From assembly GCA_007449985.2 (NCBI GenBank), contig VIIQ02000193.1, forward strand, positions 112,015 through 176,014: a stretch of 64,000 nucleotides of DNA, in the 5' to 3' direction. This DNA comes from Desmodesmus armatus. Taxonomy: Eukaryota > Chlorophyta > Chlorophyceae > Sphaeropleales > Scenedesmaceae. Below the pieces are notes generated by a model, which had not been told where the DNA came from, searched no databases, and was given only the letters and a program-made list of their open reading frames with translations. Shown here one piece after another: positions 48,031-57,528 of the stretch; the stretch's first letter is position 1, and every line of letters starts with the position of its first letter. Made by a program: the position numbers and the translations under genes.

Positions 48031-48354
48031 ATGCTTCGGGCACAAGGAGAGCCATCCCATCTGACCTGGCAGCTAGGCCAGCTAATCAATCAGCACGTAA
48101 GCCTGCAGTCACCTGCTGGAGATATCCAGCAGCAGCCAGAGTACCTGGGCATGGTTTGGCAGATGATCACACCAGCAGCAGAGTGGGTGGTTCTGCCCCT
48201 CTTTGGCTGGGAGAAGCTGCCAGCAGACCCCAAGGAGCTGCTGGAGGGCGCAGACAGCAATCTCCTGCTGACCACGTGCCTGGTGACAGCAAACGCCCTG
48301 TACAGCGGCGATGAGGGCTCCAGCAGCAGCGCTGGAGCCGGCAGGCCCTAAGCA
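48031..48354 (+). CDS. Possible gag-like reading frame of the PAT-like element
   Basis: An open frame ends at 48351 with non-repetitive protein-like sequence (LGQLINQHVSLQSP, WVVLPLFGWEKLPADPKELLEG). It lies directly upstream of the reverse transcriptase frame, where DIRS-group elements carry gag. No zinc knuckle is visible and the frame is short, so it may be the remnant of a longer ORF1. Confidence 0.35.
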
Positions 48355-48375
48355 AAGGAGCCTCATCAGGCAGGA

Positions 48376-51300
48376 GTGGGTCTAGGCCCCCACGTAAGTG
48401 CCAGCCTTTGGCTTCCTGTCTGTACACCCTGGTGGCTTCTTGCATGCAACCTAGGGTGGGCACACATTGTAGTGTGCTGTGTCTCCTGTGTTCCTCTCTC
48501 TTTTGTGGCGATGGTGGTCCCCCCCTCCCACCCCTTTCCTTGTGATACACCCTTGCCCCAGCGCTTGGGTCGGTGCGCCAGTCATTGGCGCGCCATCGGG
48601 GCCTCCCCCACAGTCGTTTCTTGGTTGCAGCATGGTGTGCCTGTGGAGTGGCGGGGGGGCCGTCCCCCACCCCCCTTCTACAAGAAACCCCTGCCGTCTA
48701 CTCATTCTCAGCGGCAGTGGTGGTTGCACACAGAGGCTCCTCGTTTTGTGAAGCTTGGGGTGTTAACACAGTTGGACGCCCGGCCTGACCACTGTTCTAA
48801 TGCCTTTTGCGTGCCTAAAGGGGAGACCTGGCGGTTAGTTGTCAACCTGAAGCACAGCAACAAGTTTAATGTTGCTCACAAGTGCCGTTTTGAGACGCTG
48901 CGTATGTTGCAGCGCTACGACCTTGCCAATGCTTGGGCGGTGAAAGCGGACATGCAGGACGCTTTCTACCAGGTGCCTTTGCACCCTTCTGCGCGTGACT
49001 ACTTTTGTTTTGAGTTTGCTAGTTGCTATTACAGGATCAATTGCCTCCCCTTTGGCTGGAACAATTCTCCCTATTATTTCACCAAGGTTACGCGCCCCTT
49101 TGTTGCCCACCTGCGCGCTCCTTTCCACACCCCGGTTCCCCCTGGCTGCATGTACCCCTCCCCCTCTGGAGGCTTGGCACGCACAGGGTGTCGTGTGCTG
49201 CCATACTTGGACGATTTTCTTTTCTTGTTCCCTGACCCTGCGAGTGCGGCTGCTGGTGCTCAGTGGATCCTGTCCCTGATGTACTGGCTTGGTTTCACAC
49301 CGCACCCAAAGAAGTCAGTTTGGCAGCCGTGTCAGCAGTTGGAGCACCTAGGGCTCACTGTCGACCTGGCGGCTGGCACCTTTGCCGTCCCCCCTGCCAA
49401 AGTGAAGCGCCTGCACTCCGCACCGTACGACACACAAGCCGAGAGTGTGCACACCTCGTTCCTGAGGATCATGACAGGATCCATCAAAGGGGTTGCCAAG
49501 GATGTATTATACCGGGACCTGCACCGCATTCCCGTCATGTACCACTGGGTAGTCCTGGCTGCGCGGTGGTGGACCAAGCTGTCGGATTCGCGTGATGAGG
49601 AGCCCAGGTCACTGGCCAGTTGTGTGTGGCGCGAGGACGTTATGTTGGCCTTGGATGGCTGTCAGCGTTGCTGGTCGTATGGTGTGTTGCACACTATGTC
49701 TGGCTTGCAGCTCCTTGATAGTAGCTGGCGGCAGCAGCCTTTGGAGTGGGTGTTGCAGCAGCGGTGGCAGGAGTCAGCTGTGCAGGCTGCCTTGGCTGGC
49801 CTGTTCCGTGATAGGTGGCAGGGTCTTACAGAAGGCAGCCCTCGCACTGCACCGTCTGCCGGCATTCACAGGCTTACACACCATGCATGGGTATACCCTC
49901 TTGACCCTGGCTTTGATCCTTTCTCTAGAGACCATGCAGCCCCGCATATGAAGTTGTGCTTGTCTTTCAACTTGGCACAAAACCTGGCGCAGTTGCGTGT
50001 TGGCTCTGCACATCTTGAAATTGAGCAGGGTCGCAAGCGTAGGGAGTCTGTCCCAAGGGCGGATCGCATCTGTCGTTTGTGCTCTGGTCAGGACGCTTCG
50101 CTGGCCAACCGCGCTGCTGTGCTGGCCCGTACTGGCACCAGCAACAATGTTGAAGATCTAAAGCACTTCATTCTTGAATGTCCCGTGTATGATGATCTGC
50201 GCACCGCCTGCCCAGCCTTTGCTGACCCGGCTTCAGTCCAGTTGGGTGACCAAGATTGTGTTGCTACTGTGTTTCAACATGCCGAACAGTCGGCCCTGGC
50301 ACACACTTTGTACAAAATGAAAGTGCGCAGAGCACGCTTGCTTGGCCTTACTATGGGTATTTGACTGACTTTGTTCTGTTTCTTGTGTCCACACTGGTAT
50401 AGTTGCCTGCCCTCATCTCTGCACACAATAGGTTCCTAGCATGGCTGGCACTTGCTGCAATTCTGGTGGTTCTGCCTTCTTTGGTCAACCCGGTGTAGGT
50501 GGTGCAAACCACCGCAGGGGAGACAACTTATGAGGTTCACCTGGCTCGATCCTGGTGGGCAATGCCATTGTTGTTTGGCGAAAATGTCCATGTAACATAC
50601 TCCCCCAAAGTGGCCAGGCTGGCTCGCCTGGCCAAGGGCCTCATTGTTTCAGCCAAGCTGAACAAGCGCTTGGTGCCCAAGCGCGACCTGGCGTCTTTCT
50701 GTGGTTATGCTCAGTCTGTTCGGTTGGCTGTCATGCCTGCCAATTTGTTCTTGCGTGCTCTGTACGATGATTGCAGCAGTGTCAAGGGTTGGGGCGGCGA
50801 TGTGCGCCTCTCCCGGCAGTCTTTCAGGGACCTTGAGTGGTGGTGTCAGATCCCTGAGCAGCACCTAGTCTCTCCTATCAGGTTGAGGCCTGCTGCCATC
50901 GACTTGTTTGTAGATGCTTCTGACCTGGGCTGGGGCGCTGTGATTCCCGACCTTGCTGAAAGCCCTGATTCAGTAGCTTCTGGTCGTTGGTCTGTTGAGG
51001 AACAATGTATGCACATCAACCAGAAGGAAATGCGCGCTGTGCGCTATGCCTTGCTGTCCTACGCGCCACTGGTACGAGACAGGGTTGTGCGATTGTTTGA
51101 AGACAATACTGTTACGCAGAGTGTTTTGGGTAGGTTTGCCTCGCGTTCAGCAGCACTTATGGCTGAGTATCGTCTGCTGTGGGCGGTGCTGGACAGCCTG
51201 CATGTGCACCTTCAGGTTGTCCGGGTCTCCTCTGAGTCCAATCTGGCTGACGCCCCGTCCCGCTTTGTGGACCATGGGGATTTCCAGTTGCACCCGCGCA

Positions 51301-51713
51301 TCTTTTGCGCCCTCAACACCCTGTGGGGCCCTCACACCCTAGACCTGTTTGCTGCTGACAGTAACACACAGCTGCCGCTGTTCTTCAGCATGCACCGCTG
51401 CCCAGGCAGCTCTGGCGCGAATGCATTCCTGCAACCTTGGCATGGGCACAATGCCTACGCCTGCCCGCCCTTCAACAGCAGTGTCTTGCTGCAGCTAGCT
51501 CAGAAGGTGCGGGAGGACCGTGCTACTGTCACTGTGGTGGTTCCTTGTTGGCCTGCTCAGCCGTGGTTTCACGAGTTGATGTTGATGGCTAAAGACAGCA
51601 TGTACCTGCCAAATGCCACCTTCATTGCAGGCCCTTCTGGGCAGGCCCACCTGCCCAGCCAGCATTGGCGGATTATGGCTATCAGGATTGAGCACGGTGG
51701 CTTTGGCTTGTAG
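48376..51713 (+). CDS. Reverse transcriptase / RNase H of the PAT-like element (LINE-interrupted)
   Basis: The N-terminal half shows DIRS-type RT features: WRAIGASPTVVSWLQHG, FCVPKGETWRLVVNLKHSN, ADMQDAFYQVPLHP and the catalytic YLDD at 49204-49215. The frame reaches AVPPAKV at 49404, where a LINE begins. It continues in frame into the LINE, giving a chimeric stop at 50364. The true continuation starts at 50613 (ARLARLAKGLIVSAKL) and holds RNase H motifs LFVDASDLGWGA, NQKEMRA and LFEDNT. A C-terminal domain typical of DIRS polyproteins follows (LDLFAADSNTQLPLF, AYACPPFN), with stop at 51713. Without the LINE the frame is continuous at about 710 codons. The true start may be an ATG other than 48376. 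Confidence 0.85.
49405..50604 (+). mobile_element. 5'-truncated LINE inside the PAT-like reverse transcriptase
   Basis: 1200 bp flanked by the target duplication CCAAAGTG (49397-49404 and 50605-50612). It encodes the last ~320 residues of a LINE ORF2, with the C-x2-C...H-x4-C motif (CRLCSG ... HFILECP), stop at 50364 and a 240-bp 3' UTR. It belongs to the same family as the 675-bp insertion at 37213-37887: the last 660 bp or so are nearly identical and the 3' ends coincide. It sits in the same orientation as the host frame. Confidence 0.9.
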
Positions 51714-51734
51714 CAGTGATGCAACCGTTTGCCC

Positions 51735-52345
51735 CTGCTAGCTGTCTTTTGCTGGAGTGTTGCTGCTAATGCCGCTCAGGCAGCAGCCATGCCACCGCCC
51801 CGGGCGCGTGTGCTTGCAACAGCAGCAGTGCCGTCATGTCGCTCTTTTGGGTTGCCGCCCGCTCCTTTGCTGCGGCAAAAAACGTGTTTAGACTAGCTGT
51901 CGTCTGCTGAGTGATGCGGCCGTGGCTCAGGCAGCAACTATGGCAGCGCGCCTATGGCTCGCGTTGCGGTGTGCTGACAGCAACCTGATATGTGTTCCTT
52001 CTTGGGTTTGCCCGCTCATGTGCAGCGGCCATGCATGTCTCGGCTAGCCGTCGTTTGCTTGAGTGATGCGGCCATTTGGCACAGGCAGCGGCTATGGCAG
52101 CGCGCCTCTGACTCGCGTTGCGGTGTGCTGGCGAAAGCAGCCTTGACATTCTCTCCGGACTTGGGTCTGCGCCCGCTCCTTTGCAGCGGCCGTTCGTGTT
52201 TCGGCTAGCCGCCGTTTGCTGTAGTGATGCGGCCATTCGGCTAAGGCAGCAGCTATGGCAGCGCGCCTCTGGCACGCGTTGCGGTTTGCTGGCGACAACA
52301 GCCTGGACATCGTCCTATACGGTCACCCGCGCATGTGCTAGCCAC
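51735..52345 (+). repeat. Tandem repeat of about 155-160 bp, four copies
   Basis: Units begin with CTAGC(T/C)G(T/C)C...TGCT near 51739, 51893, 52043 and 52205. They share 'gtgatgcggcc', 'ggcagc.gctatggcagcgcgcct' and '.cgcgttgcggt.tgctg'. The array lies between the RT/RNase H stop and the right-end repeats, where a tyrosine recombinase gene would be expected in a complete element. Confidence 0.7.
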
Positions 52346-52883
52346 TTGGTGACGATGTCCCATCCCTTGACACAGTTTTTGCTGTCCCCGCTGTAGGGGC
52401 GGTATGCTACGGCGGCTCCTTGCAAGCCCCACTAGCTGCCTTGTGTCATGTGGCCTGCCAGTTTTCTTGGTTGGGACATGCTTTGGGGACAACACCTCAC
52501 TTCTGCTTTGGAGTACATGCAATGCAAACAATGGCAGAGCTGCCGGCCGCAGCAGTGCCCTCTCAGTGGCCAAGCTGCCAACTTCAGCGTCATGTCTGAC
52601 GCGGTGACCCCTTTTCTGGTGGTTGGTGATTTTACAGTTGCATGCCCACAGTTGTGGCTGTAAGAGGTCTGCCTATGTTTGTATGACGCTTGCGTGACGC
52701 TAAGGTCACACTCTCTCCCTTTCGCTGGGTGGCTGGGGAGTTACTCATGGGCACTCCCGAAGTGCTGCATATGCCGTGTATGCTGTCCCGGCTGACCTGC
52801 ATGCATGCATGCTTGTTATGGTGCCTTGGTGCACTTAGTAGCTCACCAGGCCTTCAACACAACTTCAACACATCTTTTTTATT

Positions 52884-53207
52884 ATGGCAATCCCTATGCA
52901 AGGTGAATTAATAGCATGTTAATGTATTACCATGCGTTAATCAGCAAAGCTGATGCACCCAGGGTTCAGGCCCTGCAGAACCATGGGCTTGCGCACTGCG
53001 ACGGCATGCTTAGCTCTTGCCGTGCTTCTTGCAAGGCACGTTTTGCTGTTGTTGACACAACAGCGCGCCCACCGCACCCTCCCTGGGCCGGTGTTTGGGG
53101 CCTTCCCCTGGTTGCTTTCTCCCTTTTCAACTTGTTGTTTGGTGGCTTTGCCCCCTCTCCGAAAAAAGTGTAACACACAAATGGCAATCCCTATGCAAGG
53201 TGAATTA
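52884..53207 (+). repeat. Split direct repeats B1, A2 and B2
   Basis: B1 (52884-52910) abuts A2 (52911-53067). B2 (53181-53207) repeats B1 (ATGGCAATCCCTATGCAAGG then TGAATTA) and marks the right end. A2 and B2 are separated by 113 bp of C/T-rich sequence. Confidence 0.9.
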
Positions 53208-54908
53208 ACACATCATAACCACAACTCAGCATTGCAAAGCAGGATCAAGGAGGATCCAAGCAAACGGGCAGCAACTGTAGGCACACCTGCAGCGGCGTTG
53301 CCCTGGGTGGTCTGGCCAGTCGCCTTGCTTGTCTTCTTTGTCTTCTTTGTGTTGGCAGGGTCTTGCTGCGGGCCGGACGTACCTGCAACACATGCAACAT
53401 CAAGCAACAGTGCAGCACAGACAACAGCAGTCCACACAGTTAGTCCAAGTTGAAGTGGTACAGGCAGTATTGATACAGGAAGCAAACATTCAGCACCACA
53501 CTGGTGTTACCCTGTGTTGTACATGCAGCAGACGACCGTGATGTGCAAGGTCTTGCACTGCACCAAGTGTGTCGCACCGTACCTGCTGCTGTGGCGCCGG
53601 CGTTGTGTTTGTTGGCGTTGCTGGTAGCAGCGCCCTGCTGGGTCTGGGGGCCACCAGTAGCGTGGGGGTGGGCAGGCGTGGTCTTTGCCTTGGTCTTCTT
53701 TGGTGTTTTGTCAGGAGGTGGCTGGTGGTCTACTGCCACTGCTGTGCCTGCAGTGAGGGTGCAACAAGGCATGTTATGAGTAGCCTACTCATACTGAGTG
53801 CAGTTGTCAGCAGCAAATGGGTATGCAGTACCACAACAGTCAATGGGGGGGGGGGTGCAACAATACAGCACTGCGATGAGAGTGTAACAAGGCATGTATT
53901 GAGCACCACAGCATTGCAGTTTTCAGCAGCAAATGGGTGTGCAGTACCACAACAGAAATAATTGGGGGGGGGGAGGGGGGTGACAGAAAAAGGGCAATAC
54001 CATGTAGGACAGCGCTGGACGACACATGACTGCAGAGCACAGCATAACAACAGGCCAACCCAGCAAAGTACACGGACGTTGTAGTACCAACAGCAGCAAC
54101 AACGGACACACCTGTAGCAGCGTTGCCTTTGGTCTTCTTGTTGGTCCTAGCAGCACTGGCAGGCTGGTGCTGTGAGGCAGACGCGCCTGTAACACATATA
54201 ACATTCAGCAACAGAACAAGACAGGCAGCAGCAGTACAGACAGTGAGTCACAGTGTAAGAATTGCAGCATAGGAGATTGGTCATCCGGGTAGTGTCTATG
54301 CTCAGGCAAGGACAGCAGGGTTTGCTTCAGCAGTATGTGCAGTGCAGCAATCTGGTGTCGACCACACTATAGGACCAGGTGTAGCATAGCAAGAGCAGCA
54401 TGACACAGGACTGGGCACACAATGCAGTAGGCACCCAAGGGATGTGCACACTACACACCTGCAGTTGTGTCGCCGTCCTTGGCCTTCTTCTGGCGCTTGG
54501 CAGCCGCAACAGGAGCACCATCTGCATCAGAATGTTTGCCTTTGGTTGAGGGCTTGGCAGCAGCAGGCTGCTGCTCTGTTGCTGTTGCTGCGATCGGTGC
54601 AGCACAGCAAAAACATGCAGTGGGAATCAGTGCTAAATGATACGGAGAGTGCAACAGCAACATAACATGGCACGGTTCCCAACCTGCTCAATGCAGCCGA
54701 GGCCGGTACAGGATAGTGTGCATCGAGTAATAACAATATCACAGTATTGTGATGTACTGTCCAGCGGTTTCACGTTGTGCATGGGCATATGCCTACAAGC
54801 TGTGCCAGTACAGTATGCACACACCTGATGTCTTCATCTTCTTTTCTCTCTCCGCAATCGGCTTGTCATCATCCCCCGGGCTGTCACAACAGTTTGACCG
54901 TGACACAC

Positions 54909-56737
54909 CCACGTGATGGCAATGGAGGTGCATACGCCAGCTCACCTCGTCCGTTGGACGTCTGCACTTGGTATGAAGGCCTCCCAGAGCGTAGTTGGAT
55001 GTGGAAACTTGCGTCTGCCTGGTTGACAGTGTTGAGACACTGCACTGCGAAACTAGCGACAAGCTGAGCGAAACGAGATGTCGAACTGACATACAGAAGG
55101 TAGTTGCACGGCACGGACGATTGGCATGGCAGATCTGCTGCGTGTAGTGACACCCAGGGTTTTATGTGACGTTCGGGAACGAGGTGACACATGTAGACTA
55201 GGATGAAGTTGTGCCAGTTTAACACTGTTACTGCTGCGGCACAAAGTAAAAGGCACCATCAGTTGGTCCTCCGACGATGCTACTGAACACATGTACAGGG
55301 TGTAGCAAGCAGAATGTGCTGCAGTCCGTCAGCGGTCAACGATACAGCATCAATGTAGATCGTACAGCTAGCACAATTAATGGAGAGTCATATCCAGCAC
55401 GTCCAGGTGTACAAACGGAATTCGGTTCAGGCCCCGATTGATGATGACCAGACTGCAATCGACAGTCAGCATTATCTTGCACGTTGCAGACCGATTTGGT
55501 GTAAGGTTAGCACATCAAACATACGTGCATGTTTGTGGTTGCAGCCGTGGTGCTTTGGGTAAGTGGGCTACTGCTGCAGGTTGATCACCAGTTGGTGTGT
55601 TCAGCATATGCTGCAACGGACAAGCCGGGACCGTATCGGAGGTATGTGCATACATTATATGACATTGACAAAGTATCAGCAGCTTCGGTGCAGTATACAA
55701 AAACGCCGTATAAAATGGTGTCAGTGGGGCACGTAGTACAGTGGCTATGTTGTTTGTTGGTGTGTGGCTCACGGTATTATACATCGCCTTACATGGATGT
55801 TTGTTGGTTTTTGTCAGCTGTGTGGGACGTGGCGGTGTGAGGGAACATATTCAAACGCATACCTAATTACGAGAAGAAGGCTGTGAAGGCTTGGGCTTCA
55901 GTGAAAGAGTGTACTTTGTGTGGTGCGTGTGGGTGCCAATGTTTTTCGCCCCCTGGTGGTTTGTCCCCCTCAGCAGTGCTCGACATTGATGTGGCAGTGG
56001 GTCCCCCCCCCCCATCCTCGTCTGACAGTGTCAGCCGGGCTTTGAGGGAGCTGGTGGTGTGCACTCATTTTGTTGCCAGCACACTGTGTATGTGGTTTGT
56101 AACCAGTGTGTTTCATTGGGCAGTGTGTACATGGTCAAAAAGTACACCATGCATCGTATTTAAGAGACATTTCTGCAATGTGTTTCATACAAGAATGGAG
56201 GCAGGGGTCAATCACATCACCCAAGTTTCTTCAATCAAGGATCTGCAATCAATAGGTTATACACACACACAGGGATAAGTGACATACACTGCAGGACAGC
56301 ACATCCCTGTAAGCAGTGCTCATCGTGATGTCTGTGGACAGTTCCACGCACACTTGCCTTTAGTGCAATGATTCAGCACATCTTCTCGACTCGACATTGA
56401 ATGATGCGATACAGTACACTACTTTACAGTACAGTAACAGTACAAGTGTACTGTGATAAATCATAGTGTATCAGCAGACCCAGTTCCAGCACAGCGTAGC
56501 GCAGCTGTCAACGCACACACAGCAATACAGACTGGACACAACGACCAAGAGCAACCAACTGCAACCAGTTTGTGTAGCCAGGGCCGCACTATGTCACACA
56601 GTCTTGTATCATACAGCCAACAGAGAGAACACAACAGCACAGCGGCCATCAAACAAAGAGGATGGTGGCTCATGGTTTGTAGCAGACATACACCATGTGG
56701 CTGTAGCCCAGCAGGGGGAGCTTCAATGCTTCCTGCA

Positions 56738-56801
<64 letters not shown>

Positions 56802-57361
56802 GGAAACCATCACACCAGTGGCACCAGGACTTTTGCTTACCGTTCCCTGGGTATTGCTGTTGCCCCCCTCACTGCTGCTGCTGCTGCACAAGAATGGTCC
56901 GTGCATTGCTCCCTGTTGTCCCACCTCATACACCAGCAGCTGCTGCCAGGGGGTGGCTGGCTGCTGCAGGTACTGTAGGCGGCCCTTGGGGGCAGCTGCA
57001 ACAGCAACAGCAGCAGCAGCAGCAGTGGTTGCAAGGACGATAAAAGCAGCAGCAGCAGCAGCAGCAGCTGTGCAGCAGGAGCAGAAACTGCAGCAGCAGT
57101 AAGATCAAGTGCTGGTGGTGGCGGCTGAAGCGCAGCAGCAGCAAGATGAGCAGCAGCATCCATGGGAGTCTCCCCCCCCCCCCCCCCCCCAGTATGTACC
57201 CACCATCAGGCAGCCGCTTACCAACACATGGAGGTTTGCACAAGGAATGTACCTCAGCTTTCAAGTGCTGGCCACCACAGCAGCAGCAGACACTACTGCT
57301 GTTGCTGCTCCTGCTGACATTCACACCCACCAACTGCCATACGGTGTCCCCCCCCCCTTAC
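54909..57361. other. Mostly non-coding; CAG-rich around 56.7-57.1 kb
   Basis: The 5' end of the Helitron-associated gene may reach 55.2 kb, but no start is convincing. Open frames at 55529 and 55883 (+) have no splice sites or motifs. A CTG run of about 60 bases lies at 56740-56800, and CAG tracts lie near 57010-57100. Further 3' exons of the methyltransferase gene could be in 56.9-57.3 kb; one candidate near 57270-57210 has a GTAAGC donor. Confidence 0.45.
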
Positions 57362-57484
57362 CTGATGTGATCATGACGTATGCACTGCCAGGTGCCAGCA
57401 GCCGCCACACTTCACCCAACAGTTCAGCAGCAGCACGATCATCATCATCACCACACAGCAGCGCATCTAGAGTGCCCTTGTCCT

Positions 57485-57528
<44 letters not shown>

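Larger units (their letters stand above)
47664..53207 (+). mobile_element. DIRS-group PAT/Kangaroo-like retrotransposon with split direct repeats
   Basis: Ends show the A1 - body - B1 A2 - B2 arrangement. A1 is 47664-47820, B1 52884-52910, A2 52911-53067 and B2 53181-53207. A1 and A2 are identical over 157 bp; B1 and B2 are identical over 27 bp. This architecture is known from PAT-like elements, including Kangaroo of Volvox, which insert by a tyrosine recombinase. The body holds a reverse transcriptase/RNase H frame interrupted by a LINE. I found no tyrosine recombinase (R...HxxR...Y) on either strand, so this copy is probably non-autonomous. It lies in an intron of the Helitron gene between the exons at 47299-47460 and 53287-53382. 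Confidence 0.85.
42256..54587 (-). repeat. Array of symmetric Lys/Ala-rich exons upstream of the Helitron core
   Basis: Ten - strand exons: 42256-42330, 42582-42674, 42952-43143, 43476-43568, 43734-43802, 47299-47460, 53287-53382, 53583-53747, 54112-54186 and 54459-54587. An eleventh starts at 54835. Every exon is a multiple of 3 long (75, 93, 192, 93, 69, 162, 96, 165, 75, 129) and has phase 1 on both sides. Each therefore reads G-[A/T]-x-x-PQH-type start, then a KxKKKAKA core, then xxG at the donor. The last exon joins the Helitron exon at 42002 in the right phase. One donor (43734) looks like GC. The array looks like serial duplication of one exon-intron unit. Intron lengths are about 200-350 bp, apart from the two that carry transposons. 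Confidence 0.8.
35227..54908 (-). mobile_element. Helitron, interrupted by LTR, PAT-like and LINE insertions
   Basis: The span covers the Rep/helicase gene, its C-terminal exons (35.2-36.8 kb) and its upstream symmetric exons up to about 54.9 kb. Three insertions can be subtracted: LINE 37213-37887, LTR element 43914-47069 and PAT-like element 47664-53207. About 10 kb of host sequence then remains. Termini (5' TC, 3' hairpin and CTRR) were not found, so the coordinates are those of the coding region. Whether the far upstream exons belong to the original Helitron or to a captured host gene is not settled. Confidence 0.6.

Noticed and set aside
48376..50364. 662-codon frame as one natural protein
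   Set aside because: It fuses the PAT-like reverse transcriptase to the LINE C-terminus through an insertion at 49405; the target duplication shows the fusion is secondary.
55529..56278. Two + strand frames of 103 and 131 codons
   Set aside because: No splice sites, no motif, no signal peptide with a sensible continuation; composition like flanking non-coding DNA.
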